A DNA stretch of 64,000 bases from Methylopila turkensis (GTDB taxonomy: Bacteria; Pseudomonadota; Alphaproteobacteria; Rhizobiales; Methylopilaceae). The position numbers and the translations under genes are program-made. The notes under the pieces are model-generated. The model was not told the DNA's origin and did not search any database. It saw only the letters and a list, made by a program, of their open reading frames with translations. The stretch's first letter is position 1. Every line of letters starts with the position of its first letter. The stretch lies in contig NZ_BSFL01000002.1 in NCBI RefSeq assembly GCF_027922325.1, positions 248,001-312,000 of the forward strand. Direction: 5' to 3'. Below, piece after piece: positions 16,828 through 26,145 of the stretch.

Positions 16828-19200
16828 TCAGCTCGCGCGCCGCGTCCTCCCCGGGCGCTCGAACGGCGAGTCGAACGAGACCAGCGGGCTCGGGCGTCCG
16901 ACGAGATAGCCCTGGATCTCGTCGCACTGCAGCTCGGCGAGGAAGCTGCGCTGCTCGTGGGTCTCGACGCCTTCGGCGGTGATCGGCATGTCGAGGCTCG
17001 CGCCGAGCGCGACCACCGCGCGCACGATCGCCTTGGCCTGCGGGCTGGAGCCGAGCGTGCGGATGAACGAGGCGTCGATCTTGATGCGGTCGAACGGGAA
17101 CGCCTGCAGGTAGGACAGCGACGAGTAGCCGGTGCCGAAGTCGTCCATGGCGATCTGGACGCCGAGCGCCTTCAGGCGGCGGAGCGTGCTGAGCGCGCCG
17201 GGCAAGTCATGCAGCAGCACGCCTTCGGTGATCTCGAGCTCGAGCCGGCCGGCGGGAAGCCCGGTCTCCAGCAGGATGCCGTGGACGAGCCCGACAATGT
17301 CGCCGTGCTGGAACTGGATCGGCGACAGGTTGACCGCGACCTTGCCCGGCCGCATCCAGCGCACGGCCTCGGCGCAGGCGGTCCTGAGCACCCATTCGCC
17401 GATGGGCACGATCGCCGCGGTCTCCTCGGCGACGGGGATGAACACGCCGGGCGGCACCACGCCGCGCACAGGGTGCTTCCAGCGCAGCAGCGCCTCGAAG
17501 CCGCGGATCTCGCCGCTGACGGTGTCGGCCTGCGGCATCCAGTGCAGGAACATCTCGTTGCGCGAGATCGCGGTGGCGAGGTCCTGCTGGAGCACGCGGC
17601 GCTCGCGCAGCGCGAGGTCCATGTCGGGCTCGAAGCCGCGCGCGAGCCCGCGGCCGTCGGCCTTGGCGCGGTAGAGCGCCGCGTCGGCGTTGGCGAACAG
17701 GGCGTCGATCGTGGAGCCGTGATGCGGGAACACGGCGAAGCCGACGCTCGCGCCGCAGCGGATCAGCGTGCCGCCGACCACGGTCTCGACGTTCAGGCGC
17801 TCGGTCAGCCGGCGCGCGAGCTTGTCGGCGTCGCCGGCGTCGGGCCCGGTGCCGATGGCGACGAATTCGTCGCCGCCGAGGCGGAACACCATCGCGTCCG
17901 GCGCCGCGGCCACGATGCGGCGCGCGGCGGTCTTCAGGATCTCGTCGCCGGTCGAATGCCCGAAGACGTCGTTGACCTCCTTGAAGCGGTCGAGATCGAT
18001 GCAGAACAGCGCGACCTCGCCGCCCCGCTTGAGCGCGCCGGCCAAGGCCTCGTTGAAGGCGGCGCGGTTGGCGAGCCCGGTCAGCGGATCGTGGTAGGCG
18101 AGATGGCGAATCTGCGTCTCGCTGCGCCGCTGCTCCGAGACGTTGCGCAGCGTGAAGACGCGCCGGGTGCGGCCGAGCACCTGCAGGTCGCGGCTCGCGA
18201 CCTCCACGGGCAGCGGTTCGCCGCCGGTGGTGCGCAGCAGCGCGTTCTGCGGCTTGGCGAGGCTCGCCGAGAGCACGCGGTCGGGATCGGGCGCATCGAT
18301 GAAGTCGCGGAAGGCGCGCCGGCGCAGCACCGTGGGATCGAGCCCCATGAGGCGCGCGGCGGCCACGTTGACGTCGACGATCTTGAGTTCGTCGCAGACG
18401 ACGAGGCCTTCGGAGGAGAGGTCCGACAGCGCCTGCAGGCGGTCCACCTCGCTGCCGCTGCGGTTCTCCAGCCGCCAGTCCAGCACGATCGCGAACAGCG
18501 CGAACAGCAGCAGGCCGCTCGCGGCCGCGGCCGCCGCGGCGAGCGCCTCGGTGTGGTCGACCGCGACCTCGGGGATGGCGACCCTCGGATCGAGCGTCGC
18601 GTCGACCGCGATCGCGCCGAGCGCGTGGAACGCGAAGGCGCCGACCGCGAAAACCGCGCCGGCCGCCATGCGGCCGTTCAGGCCCCGGAACGTCGCGGCG
18701 AGCGCGAAGGCCGCCGCCGAAGCCGCGACCGCCACGCCGCCGCCGACCAGGAACAGGGTTCCGAACATGTCCAGCCGCCCGGGGAGGCGGACGGCGTTGA
18801 CGCCGACGTAATGGGTCAGCAGCAGCGCCGCGCCGACCGCGGCGCCGCCGGCGGCCGCGTTGAGCACGCCGTTCTCGGACAGGTTCGGGGCCGCTAGAGC
18901 CACGCCGCAGGCGACCATCACCACGGCGACGACGAGCGCCGCGCCCGCGATGCGCAGGTCGAAGCCGGCGTCCAAGCCGGCGCCGACCGCGAGCATGCCG
19001 CCGACATGCGCCGCCCAGATCAGAAGGCCGACCGCGCTCGCCGTGACGCCGACCCACAGGGACTTGCGCCCCGCGCCCTCCACGACTTCCACCCGCCGCA
19101 TCAGGGAAAACAGCAGAATGGCTGCGGCCACGCTCGACGCGAACGCGAACGCCAGCGTCGCCGGGTCGAGCGGACCTGAGGTCAGGTAGGACAACGCCAT
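16828..19200 (-). CDS. Membrane-bound MHYT-PAS-GGDEF-EAL cyclic-di-GMP protein
   Basis: About 790 residues. The first 240 hold seven membrane segments of the MHYT sensor type, with altered signature repeats (HVGGMLAVG, HYVGVNAV, HALGAIAV). A PAS-like domain covers about 265-365. GGDEF (about 375-530) has an intact RLGGDEF but lacks the RxxD inhibitory site. EAL (about 550-785) keeps FEALLRW, VNLSPIQF, ELEITEGVLL, MDDFGTGYS and AEGVETHEQ. Both catalytic domains look active, so it could make and degrade c-di-GMP in response to a membrane signal. The ATG at 19200 is preferred; an upstream TTG would add five residues. Confidence 0.88.
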   Translation of the reverse strand: MALSYLTSGPLDPATLAFAFASSVAAAILLFSLMRRVEVVEGAGRKSLWVGVTASAVGLLIWAAHVGGMLAVGAGLDAGFDLRIAGAALVVAVVMVACGVALAAPNLSENGVLNAAAGGAAVGAALLLTHYVGVNAVRLPGRLDMFGTLFLVGGGVAVAASAAAFALAATFRGLNGRMAAGAVFAVGAFAFHALGAIAVDATLDPRVAIPEVAVDHTEALAAAAAAASGLLLFALFAIVLDWRLENRSGSEVDRLQALSDLSSEGLVVCDELKIVDVNVAAARLMGLDPTVLRRRAFRDFIDAPDPDRVLSASLAKPQNALLRTTGGEPLPVEVASRDLQVLGRTRRVFTLRNVSEQRRSETQIRHLAYHDPLTGLANRAAFNEALAGALKRGGEVALFCIDLDRFKEVNDVFGHSTGDEILKTAARRIVAAAPDAMVFRLGGDEFVAIGTGPDAGDADKLARRLTERLNVETVVGGTLIRCGASVGFAVFPHHGSTIDALFANADAALYRAKADGRGLARGFEPDMDLALRERRVLQQDLATAISRNEMFLHWMPQADTVSGEIRGFEALLRWKHPVRGVVPPGVFIPVAEETAAIVPIGEWVLRTACAEAVRWMRPGKVAVNLSPIQFQHGDIVGLVHGILLETGLPAGRLELEITEGVLLHDLPGALSTLRRLKALGVQIAMDDFGTGYSSLSYLQAFPFDRIKIDASFIRTLGSSPQAKAIVRAVVALGASLDMPITAEGVETHEQRSFLAELQCDEIQGYLVGRPSPLVSFDSPFERPGRTRRAS

Positions 19201-19340
19201 GTTCTGTGGCCGCAACGAACCGGAATGATCGCGATCACACCTTGCGGTTTCCGATCATAAGAATCCGTAAAGCGCGGGCCCTGCGGCCGCCTTCGGAGGC
19301 TTCGTTTTCAATTGGAATCCGCGCGGGTCGCCGCGATGGC

Positions 19341-20321
19341 CTAAAGCCAGCGTCGCCACTTGAAAAAGAGGTATGGGACTATGGCGCTGATAAGCATCAG
19401 GGCCAGCGCGTAGGGGTAGCCGAACCGCCAGCCCAGCTCGGGCATCGCCTCGAAATTCATCCCGTAGATCGAGGCGACCAGCGTCGGCGGCAGGAAAACC
19501 ACCGCCATGACCGAGAACAGCTTGACGATGTCGTTCTGCGCCAGCCCGACGAGGCCGAGCATGGCGTCGAGCAGGAAGGTGATCTTGTTCGACAGGAAAT
19601 CGGCGTGTTCGGTGAGCGAGACCACGTCGCGCTGCAGCGGCCGGAGCTGCGCCTTGGTCTCCTTGGCCGGCTTCACGCCCTCGATCTCGGCGACGAGATA
19701 GTTCGCGACCCGCTGCAGCGTCACGAGGCTCTCGCGCGTCTTGGAGACGAGATCGCCCTTGCGGCCGATCATCTTGAGCAGCTCCTGGTAGGGCTTGCGG
19801 TAGGCCTGCGCCCCGGCGCGCTCGAACACGATCGCGGACAGCTCGTCCACGTCGGCGCCCACGTGCTCGAGAATGTCGGCGAGGCGATCGACGATGGCGT
19901 CGAACAGCCCGAGCATCACCCCTTCCGGCGTCTTCGGCGGCGTCACGCCGTTCGCCTTGCAGGCGCGGGCCGAAAACATCGCGAACGGGGTCGGATCGTC
20001 GTAGCGCACGGTGACGAGCGTCGAGCGCGTCAGGATGAAGGTGACGGCGGACAGCTTCGGCTGCCCCGACAGCACGTTGCAGAGCACCGACGCCGTCATG
20101 TAGCGGGCGCCGTCCTCGAGATAGAGCCGGCTCGAGGGCTCGATCTCGACCATCTCTTCGCGCGTCGGCACGGAGGCGCGCACGGCCGCCTCGACGAGCG
20201 CGTCCTCCTCGGGCGTCGGCGCGAACAGGTCGATCCAGAGCGCGTCGGCGGGCGGCGGCGCGCCGGGAGCCGGCTCGGTCCTGTGGAGCGAGCCGTCGCG
20301 CAGGACATACGCGTAGAGCAT
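19341..20321 (-). CDS. CorA family magnesium/divalent cation transporter
   Basis: Pentameric inner-membrane channel of 326 residues. The large cytoplasmic N-terminal domain includes LWIDLFAPTPEEDALVEAA and long helices (VSLTEHADFLSNKITFLLDAMLGLVG). The pore signature YGMNFEAMPELGWRFGYPYALALML (GMN motif) joins two C-terminal membrane helices, and the tail FFKWRRWL is basic. The family moves Mg2+, Co2+ or Ni2+. It sits on the minus strand 55 bases after xseB and 125-140 bases before the GGDEF-EAL gene. No M-box-like leader can be recognised. Confidence 0.92.
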   Translation of the reverse strand: MLYAYVLRDGSLHRTEPAPGAPPPADALWIDLFAPTPEEDALVEAAVRASVPTREEMVEIEPSSRLYLEDGARYMTASVLCNVLSGQPKLSAVTFILTRSTLVTVRYDDPTPFAMFSARACKANGVTPPKTPEGVMLGLFDAIVDRLADILEHVGADVDELSAIVFERAGAQAYRKPYQELLKMIGRKGDLVSKTRESLVTLQRVANYLVAEIEGVKPAKETKAQLRPLQRDVVSLTEHADFLSNKITFLLDAMLGLVGLAQNDIVKLFSVMAVVFLPPTLVASIYGMNFEAMPELGWRFGYPYALALMLISAIVPYLFFKWRRWL

Positions 20322-20376
20322 GGGCGACGGCTCCGGCGACGGGAAGGATGACGAAGGCGGCGGACGCGGCCGCGGC

Positions 20377-20628
20377 TCAGCCCGGATCGAGCGGGGCGAC
20401 GCCCTTCGGCGCGCCGTCCGCGCCGGTGGCGATGGTCTCGACCCGCGCCTCGGCGCGCTTCAGCAGGTCGTCGCACCGCGCCTTCAACGCCTCGCCGCGG
20501 CGATAGTTCTCGATCGATTCCTCGAGCGGCACCTGGCCCTGCTCCAGGCGGCCGACGATCCGCTCCAGCTCCTGGAGCGCGGCCTCGAAGGTCAGGTTCG
20601 AAACGTCGTCGTTCGGCGCGTCCGTCAC
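20377..20628 (-). CDS. xseB: Exodeoxyribonuclease VII small subunit
   Basis: An 83-residue subunit that joins XseA in degrading single-stranded DNA to acid-soluble oligonucleotides. The family signature is complete: LTFEAALQELERIVGRLEQGQVPLEESIENYRRGEALKARCDDLLKRAEARVE. It lies 48 bases after the HDAC-like gene, the usual Hyphomicrobiales neighbour. dxs, which normally follows, is replaced here by corA. Confidence 0.95.
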   Translation of the reverse strand: MTDAPNDDVSNLTFEAALQELERIVGRLEQGQVPLEESIENYRRGEALKARCDDLLKRAEARVETIATGADGAPKGVAPLDPG

Positions 20629-20676
20629 GGCGGGCCTCCCCTGTTCGCAGCCAAGGCGCGGACTTTTAGGCGCGCT

Positions 20677-21603
20677 TCAGCCCCGCATCAAGGCGCGGAC
20701 ATGGGCCGCGGTCGACTGGGCGAGGCCGGTCAGGTCGTAGCCGCCCTCGAGGATCGAGACGACGCGGCCGCCGGCGGTCTCGTCGGCGACGCCCATCAGC
20801 TCCTGCGTCATCCAGGCGTAGTCCGTGTCCCGGAGCATCAGGCCGCCGAGCGGATCGCGCGCATGGGCGTCGAAGCCGGCGGAGATCACGATCAGGTCCG
20901 GCGAGAAGGTCCGGAGCGACGGCAGGATCGCGTCGTCGAACGCCTCGCGGAACTTGTCGCCGCCGTCGCCGCCGCGCATGGGACAGTTCACGATGTTGCC
21001 GACGCCGGTTTCGCTGCGCGCGCCGGTGCCGGGAAACAGCGGCATCTGGTGCGTCGAGGCGTACATGATGGACGGGTCGTCCCACACGATCGCCTGCGTG
21101 CCGTTGCCGTGGTGGACGTCGAAATCGACGATCGCGACCTTCTCGACCCCGTGCGCCTTCTGGGCGTGGCGGGCGGCGACGACCGCGAAGTTGAAGAAGC
21201 AGAAGCCCATGGCCGTGGTCTGCTCGGCGTGATGGCCGGGCGGCCGCATGGCGCAGAAGGCGTTGCGGGCGCGGCCGCCGACGACCTCGTCGACCGCGAG
21301 CGTCGAGGCGCCGAGGGCGCGCAGCAGCGCCTCCCAGGTGCCGGGGCTCATGGTGGTGTCGCCGTCGATGCGGACCATGCCCTCGCGAGGGCGAACGCGG
21401 TCGAGCGCCTCAACGAAGGCCTCCGGGTGGGCGAGCGTCGCGACGGCGGCCTCGGCGAGCGGAGCTTCGACGCGGGCGAGCGCCTGAAACGCCTCGGCCT
21501 CCATCGCCTGCTCGACCGCGCGCATCCGCTCCGGCCGCTCGGGGTGGCCGGGGGTGACGAGATGGTCCCGGAAGGCGGGATGCGTGACGTAGAGGGTGCT
21601 CAT
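20677..21603 (-). CDS. Histone deacetylase family protein (HDAC/AcuC-like amidohydrolase)
   Basis: Zinc amidohydrolase of the arginase-deacetylase fold, probably acting on acetylated proteins, polyamines or small amides. The catalytic signature is intact: RPPGHHAEQTTAMGFCFFNF, VDFDVHHGNGTQ and SAGFDAHARDPLGGL. The ATG at 21603 begins MSTLYVTHPAFRDH, where homologues start; the frame is open further upstream from 21675. At 308 residues it is typical. It precedes xseB on the same strand. The natural substrate cannot be told from sequence. Confidence 0.9.
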   Translation of the reverse strand: MSTLYVTHPAFRDHLVTPGHPERPERMRAVEQAMEAEAFQALARVEAPLAEAAVATLAHPEAFVEALDRVRPREGMVRIDGDTTMSPGTWEALLRALGASTLAVDEVVGGRARNAFCAMRPPGHHAEQTTAMGFCFFNFAVVAARHAQKAHGVEKVAIVDFDVHHGNGTQAIVWDDPSIMYASTHQMPLFPGTGARSETGVGNIVNCPMRGGDGGDKFREAFDDAILPSLRTFSPDLIVISAGFDAHARDPLGGLMLRDTDYAWMTQELMGVADETAGGRVVSILEGGYDLTGLAQSTAAHVRALMRG

Positions 21604-21688
21604 GATGCTCTCGGATGCGTGCGTCGCCATGGTCAGTATGGCGCTGGCGCCTGGGATGCCAAGCTGAAACGCCAACCGCGCTCGTGGT

Positions 21689-23446
21689 TCAGATGCCGAG
21701 CGCGGCCTCCGCCGCCGCGCCGTCGAGCGCTCCCGCCCCCTCGGTGACCGACCGCGCGAGGCCCGAGGCCCCGGTCGCGATGTTCTCCGCGAAAAACCGC
21801 GCCAGCGCGACGCGGCCGAGCGCGCCCTCGCCGGCTCTCAGCTCCGCGAGCGCGTCCTCGACCAGCGCCGCGCCGCCGGCCGCCAGCGCGAACAGCCGGA
21901 GGTAAGGCGTCGCGCCGGCCAGCGCCTCGGCGGGGCTGCGGCTCGCGGCGGCGATCCAGGCGGTGGCGTGGTCGAGCGCGTCGATCGCCTCGGCGAGCCT
22001 CGGCGCGGCGGCGCCGAGCTCCGGCGCGTTCGTCTCGGCCGCGCGGCGCACGACGTCGCGCAACGACGCGATCTCGATCCGCACGGTCTCGCCGTCGGCG
22101 AGCGGCAGCTTGCGGGTGACGAGGTCGATCGCCTGGATGCCGTTGGTGCCTTCGTAGATCGGCGTGATGCGGGCGTCGCGCATGTGCTGGGCGACGCCGG
22201 TCTCCTCGATGTAGCCCATGCCGCCATGCACCTGGACGCCGAGCGAGGCCACCTCGCAGCCGACGTCGGTCGAGAACGCCTTGGCGATCGGGATCAGCAG
22301 GCTCGCCCGCTCGTGCGCCGCCTTGGCGACGGCGGGATCGGCGGCCGCGCGCGACCGGTCGATCTCGACCGCGGCGCGGTAGCAGATCCCGCGGGCCGCG
22401 GCCGTCATGGCGCGCATCGTCAGCAGCATGCGCCGGACGTCGGGATGGGCGATGATCGGGGCGGCGCCCTCGCTGCCGTTGGCGCGGCCCTGCCGGCGCT
22501 CGCGGGCGTAGGCCAGCGCGTCCTGGGTGGCGCGCTCGGCGATCGCGACGCCCTCGAGCCCGACGCCGAGCCGGGCGTTGTTCATCATGGTGAACATGCA
22601 GGCGAGGCCGCGGTTCTCCTCGCCCACGAGCCAGCCGACGGCGCCGCCGTTCTCGCCGTAGACCATGGTGCAGGTCGGGCTCGCATGGATGCCGAGCTTG
22701 TGCTCGACGCCGGCGCAGACGACGTCGTTGCGGCTCCCGTCCGGCAGCACCTTCGGCGCCAGGAACAGCGAGATGCCGCGCGTGCCGGCCGGGGCGTCGG
22801 GCAGGCGCGCCAGCACGAGATGGACGATGTTGTCGGTGAAGTCGTGCTCGCCGTAGGTGATGTAGATCTTCTGGCCGGAGATGCGGTAGGAGCCGTCGCC
22901 GGCGCGCTCGGCCTTCGCGCGCAGCAGCGCGAGGTCGGAGCCGGCTTGCGGCTCGGTCAGGTTCATGGTCGCGGTCCATTCGCCGCTGACCAGCTTCGGC
23001 AGATAGCGCTCTTTGAGCTCCTCCGAGGCGTGGGCCTCGATCGCCTCGATCGCGCCGTGGGTCAGCATCGGGCACAGGCCGAAGGCGAGCGAGCCTGACG
23101 CCCAGAGCTCCGTCGTCGCCGCCCACACCGCCACCGGCAGCCCCTGCCCGCCATGGGCCTCGTCCGCCAGCACGCCGTTCCAGCCGGCCGCCGTCCACCG
23201 CCGGTAGGCGTCGGCGAAGCCCGGCGGCGTCGTGACCGCGCCGTCCGCGAAGCGCGCGCCGTGACGGTCGCCCTCGCGCGACAGCGGCGCGACGACGTCG
23301 GTCGCGAAGGCGCCGGCTTCGTCGACGACCGCGGCCAGCGTGTCCGCGTCGAGATCGGCGTAGACGCCCTCCTCCCGCGCGCGACCAAGCCCCGCGGCGT
23401 GCTCGAGCGTGAAAAGGATGTCCGTCACCGGCGCGCGGTAGGTCAT
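21689..23446 (-). CDS. Acyl-CoA dehydrogenase (DmdC-like long form)
   Basis: FAD enzyme of 585 residues introducing the alpha-beta double bond in an acyl-CoA. An N-terminal cap (about 1-80) precedes the ACAD fold with MTHGAIEAIEAH, MNLTEPQAGSDLALLRAKAE, YITYGEHDFTDNIVHLVLAR and the flavin region. The catalytic Glu is in YEGTNGIQAIDLV, and a C-terminal helical domain of about 130 residues follows. This architecture is shared with FadE-like and 3-methylmercaptopropionyl-CoA (DmdC) enzymes; chain-length preference cannot be assigned. It starts the minus-strand series leading to the HDAC-like gene. Confidence 0.88.
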   Translation of the reverse strand: MTYRAPVTDILFTLEHAAGLGRAREEGVYADLDADTLAAVVDEAGAFATDVVAPLSREGDRHGARFADGAVTTPPGFADAYRRWTAAGWNGVLADEAHGGQGLPVAVWAATTELWASGSLAFGLCPMLTHGAIEAIEAHASEELKERYLPKLVSGEWTATMNLTEPQAGSDLALLRAKAERAGDGSYRISGQKIYITYGEHDFTDNIVHLVLARLPDAPAGTRGISLFLAPKVLPDGSRNDVVCAGVEHKLGIHASPTCTMVYGENGGAVGWLVGEENRGLACMFTMMNNARLGVGLEGVAIAERATQDALAYARERRQGRANGSEGAAPIIAHPDVRRMLLTMRAMTAAARGICYRAAVEIDRSRAAADPAVAKAAHERASLLIPIAKAFSTDVGCEVASLGVQVHGGMGYIEETGVAQHMRDARITPIYEGTNGIQAIDLVTRKLPLADGETVRIEIASLRDVVRRAAETNAPELGAAAPRLAEAIDALDHATAWIAAASRSPAEALAGATPYLRLFALAAGGAALVEDALAELRAGEGALGRVALARFFAENIATGASGLARSVTEGAGALDGAAAEAALGI

Positions 23447-23887
23447 GGGGCGTCGTCTCCTGCCTGCTGCGGTCTTTTAGGGCGGAAGCCGGATCGGCGC
23501 CCCTCGCCGAAAGGTGGAGGCGTCCGCGGGCTGTCCGTAAGCGCCGCAGCTTGGGCGTCCTCGGTCTTCGATCGTAAACGCGCCAAAGCGGCGGCGTCGA
23601 GGCGATCCCGGCGGCCGGTCGCCGGCGGTCCCGGAGAGCGCCTATGTCCGCCGTCGGCCACTCCTACTACACGCTCGACGTCGGCGATCCCGCGCCGTGG
23701 TCCGGCCACACCGACGACGACTTGGGCCGGCGCCGCTTACGGGGAGCTAAGCAGATCCGAAAGGGGGCGAGCTCACGATGCATTGCAAGTAGTGAGACGA
23801 TTTTCGCTGATGAACGTTCACCACTTACCGTTGCCATAGCGCACGAACGCAATCAAAATGGGCCCAGACTTGGCAAGGACGCCCGTT
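23447..23887. other. Intergenic stretch with composition change
   Basis: It holds a possible truncated gene start (23644 onward, listed separately). From about 23760 the base composition becomes clearly more AT-rich, leading into the orphan secreted gene at 23888. Nothing else is recognisable. Confidence 0.5.
23644..23725 (+). pseudogene. Possible 5' remnant of a redoxin-like gene
   Basis: An ATG with GGAG upstream opens a frame reading MSAVGHSYYTLDVGDPAPW. This resembles the first residues of peroxiredoxin/redoxin proteins (GDPAPW), often found near rnhA in this order. Resemblance is lost after about 27 residues and the DNA turns AT-richer. Truncation by the insertion of the following segment is inferred; chance resemblance is possible. 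Confidence 0.3.
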
Positions 23888-24442
23888 ATGATCCGTCTCG
23901 CTTGCGCGCTGATCGCCTTTGTCGTGCTCGCAGCGGAAGCGCGAGCCGAAAGCGCGACGGGCTTCTGGAGGTTCGGCACAGTGACGCTGACCTTATCTCC
24001 CGTCCCCCGCGCGGGCCCGCGGTGCGATGCGCCAATGGTCCATTACGATCCCCGGCCGACTCCTGGCGGCACGTCCTCTCAAGTCATCGCCGTCGCCGCG
24101 TCGCAGATCGAGTTCAAAACGCCCCTTCTCGCTACGATCACCTTGCCTACGTTCAACATTTCGTACATCAAGGTCAATGAAGAGCCTGAAAAAGCGTCTT
24201 TTGGCGGGACAGCCTATATTGATCTGACCGCGCCGGAACGCGGTAATCTGAAATTTTTCGCGCGCGGAGTGGGTTTCAAAGGCGTGGCCGGGGAGCCACC
24301 TTTGTTTTATCCTGCAAGCTTCGCTCTCACCGGCTACGAAGCAACCACTGAAAACCAGTATCTGAACGTCAAGTTCCGGTTCAGAGCAGAGATTCCTTCA
24401 GCGCACTGCTACATCCACGTCGAGGGCAAGTTCATCCGCTGA
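23888..24442 (+). CDS. Orphan secreted protein of unknown function
   Basis: A 184-residue protein with a clear signal peptide (MIRLACALIAFVVLAAEARA). The mature part is rich in beta-forming segments (ATITLPTFNISYIKVNEEP, NLKFFARGVGFKGV, YLNVKFRFRAEI) and has two cysteines (ARCDAP-like RCDAP near the start, SAHCYIHV near the end) that could form a disulphide. It belongs to no family I recognise. Base and codon use is less GC-biased than in neighbours, suggesting recent acquisition. It lies between the acyl-CoA dehydrogenase 5' end and rnhA, converging with rnhA. Confidence 0.65.
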   Translation: MIRLACALIAFVVLAAEARAESATGFWRFGTVTLTLSPVPRAGPRCDAPMVHYDPRPTPGGTSSQVIAVAASQIEFKTPLLATITLPTFNISYIKVNEEPEKASFGGTAYIDLTAPERGNLKFFARGVGFKGVAGEPPLFYPASFALTGYEATTENQYLNVKFRFRAEIPSAHCYIHVEGKFIR

Positions 24443-24455
24443 GCCGGCGCGCGCC

Positions 24456-24992
24456 TCAGACCTTGCGGGTCTGGAACGGCGCCATGCCGTCGCGGGCGAG
24501 CTGGTCGGCGCGCTCGTTCTCGGGGTGGCCGGCATGGCCCTTGACCCAGCGCCAGTCGATGCGGTGGATCTTCAGCGCGGCGTCGAGGCGCTGCCAGAGG
24601 TCCTGGTTCTTAACCGGCTTCTTGTCGGCGGTGCGCCAGCCGTTCTTCTTCCAGCCGTGGATCCACTTGGTGACGCCGTCGCGCAGGTACTGGCTGTCGG
24701 TGTGCAGCACGACCTCGCAGGGCCGCGTCAGCGCCTCGAGCGACGCGATCGCGGCCATCAGCTCCATGCGGTTGTTGGTGGTCGGGCTCTCGCCGCCCTT
24801 GAGCTCCTTCTCCGCCGCCCCCTTGCGCAGGATGGCGCCCCAGCCGCCGGGGCCGGGATTTCCCGAGCAGGCGCCGTCGGTGAAGATCTCCACCGCGTCC
24901 GCCCCGACCGGAGCCGCGGGCTCCGGCGCGGAGGCCTTCGGCAGCGCGGGCTTCGCGCGTCGGGGGCGGGAGACCGGGCTCACGGCCGCCAC
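24456..24992 (-). CDS. rnhA: Ribonuclease HI
   Basis: Cleaves the RNA strand of RNA-DNA hybrids. Catalytic carboxylates and histidine are present: [36 protein letters not shown] and [17 protein letters not shown] Lys/Pro/Ala-rich extension of about 35 residues precedes the domain. The start taken is GTG 24992, overlapping the end of thrB by 13 bases, consistent with the conserved ispH-thrB-rnhA operon. A shorter start nearer the domain is possible. Confidence 0.93.
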   Translation of the reverse strand: MAAVSPVSRPRRAKPALPKASAPEPAAPVGADAVEIFTDGACSGNPGPGGWGAILRKGAAEKELKGGESPTTNNRMELMAAIASLEALTRPCEVVLHTDSQYLRDGVTKWIHGWKKNGWRTADKKPVKNQDLWQRLDAALKIHRIDWRWVKGHAGHPENERADQLARDGMAPFQTRKV

Positions 24993-25948
24993 CCGTAGTC
25001 GGCGACGCCGCGCGCGCGCTGGTGGAACTTGAGCTTCTTCAGATATTCAAGCGGATCGAGCTTTTTCACCAGCGCGCCGGGCGGGGTGTCGAGCCAGTCC
25101 ACCAGCCGCGTCAGCATGAAGCGCAGCGCGGCCCCGCGCGCGAGGATCGGCAACGCGGCGATCTCGGCCTCCGACAGCGGCCGCGCGGCGTGATAGGCGG
25201 CGAGCAGCGCGCCGCCCTTGGTGACGTTGAACTCGCCATTCGGTTCGAAGCACCAGGCGTTCAGGCAGATCGCGACGTCGTAGGCGAAGACGTCGTCGCA
25301 GGCGAAGTAGAAGTCGATCAGCCCAGACAGTCGGTCGCCGAGAAAGAACACGTTGTTGGGAAACAGGTCGGCGTGGATGACGCCCGTCGGCAGGTCGAGC
25401 GCGGCGAAGGCCGGTTCGAGCGCGTCGAGCTCCTGCGCGATCAGCGCGTCGAGGCCGCCCGCGACCGCGTCGCCGCGCCCGCGCGCGCTCCGCTCCAGCG
25501 CCCGCCAGCCCGCGACCGACAGCGCGTTCGGCCGGGTGAGCCCGAACCCCCTGCCCGCCTCGTGCAGTTCGGCGAGCGCGCGCCCGAGCTCGGCGCAGTG
25601 CGCCGCCGTCGGCCGCCGCACCGAGACGCCGTCGAGGAAGGTGACGAGCGCCGCCGGCCGGCCGCAGAGCTCGCCCAGCACGGCGCCGTCGCGCGCCTTC
25701 ACCGGCTGCGGGCAGTTGAGCCCCTTCGCCGACAGGTGCTCCAGCAGGCCGAGGAAGAACGGCAGGTCGGAGCGCTCGACCCGCTTCTCGTAGAGCGTGA
25801 GGATGAAGCGCGCCTGGGTGGTGACGAGCAGGTAGTTCGAGTTCTCGACGCCCTCGGCGATGCCCTTGAACGCGACCGCCTCGCCGATGTCGTAGGCCTT
25901 CAGGAAAGCGGCGAGGTCCTCGTCGGGGACTTCGGTGTAGACGGCCAT
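24980..25948 (-). CDS. thrB: Homoserine kinase (ThrB, aminoglycoside phosphotransferase-like type)
   Basis: Phosphorylates L-homoserine for threonine synthesis. This is the alphaproteobacterial form with a choline-kinase/APH fold, not the GHMP type. Starting at [23 protein letters not shown] (ATG 25948), it shows [24 protein letters not shown] and the Brenner-type catalytic loop [13 protein letters not shown]. The metal-binding [10 protein letters not shown] follows. At 322 residues it is full length. It lies between ispH and rnhA on the minus strand and overlaps rnhA. Confidence 0.93.
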   Translation of the reverse strand: MAVYTEVPDEDLAAFLKAYDIGEAVAFKGIAEGVENSNYLLVTTQARFILTLYEKRVERSDLPFFLGLLEHLSAKGLNCPQPVKARDGAVLGELCGRPAALVTFLDGVSVRRPTAAHCAELGRALAELHEAGRGFGLTRPNALSVAGWRALERSARGRGDAVAGGLDALIAQELDALEPAFAALDLPTGVIHADLFPNNVFFLGDRLSGLIDFYFACDDVFAYDVAICLNAWCFEPNGEFNVTKGGALLAAYHAARPLSEAEIAALPILARGAALRFMLTRLVDWLDTPPGALVKKLDPLEYLKKLKFHQRARGVADYGWRP

Positions 25949-26023
25949 GGAGAGGTCTCGGCTTCGGGGACGGCGCGTCGGCTGCTTAAGAGGTCGGCGC
26001 GCGGGCCGCAATGGCGACGCCTA

Positions 26024-26132
26024 CTTGTCCCGGCCTTGAGCCGGGACCCGGACCCTCGACGCCTGAGATCGAAGCGTATCCGCGCTGGTCAACCAGAGGC
26101 GTTTCTGGGTCCCGGCTCAAGGCCGGGACAAG
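26024..26132. repeat. Perfect 26-bp inverted repeat around a 57-base spacer
   Basis: The arms are 26024-26049 (starting CTTGTCCCGGCC) and 26107-26132 (ending GGCCGGGACAAG). Each arm is also internally self-complementary (TCCCGGC with GCCGGGA). It sits in the 197-base gap between ispH and thrB. The type resembles dispersed intergenic palindromes of Hyphomicrobiales and could form a long cruciform or an mRNA hairpin inside the operon. Confidence 0.8.
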
Positions 26133-26145
26133 TGAGCCGCCCGTC

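Noticed and set aside
23644-24180. A single 178-residue gene reading through from the redoxin-like start
   Set aside because: After about 27 residues the product is Arg/Ser-rich and out of frame with the better-supported secreted gene at 23888, so only a short remnant is proposed.
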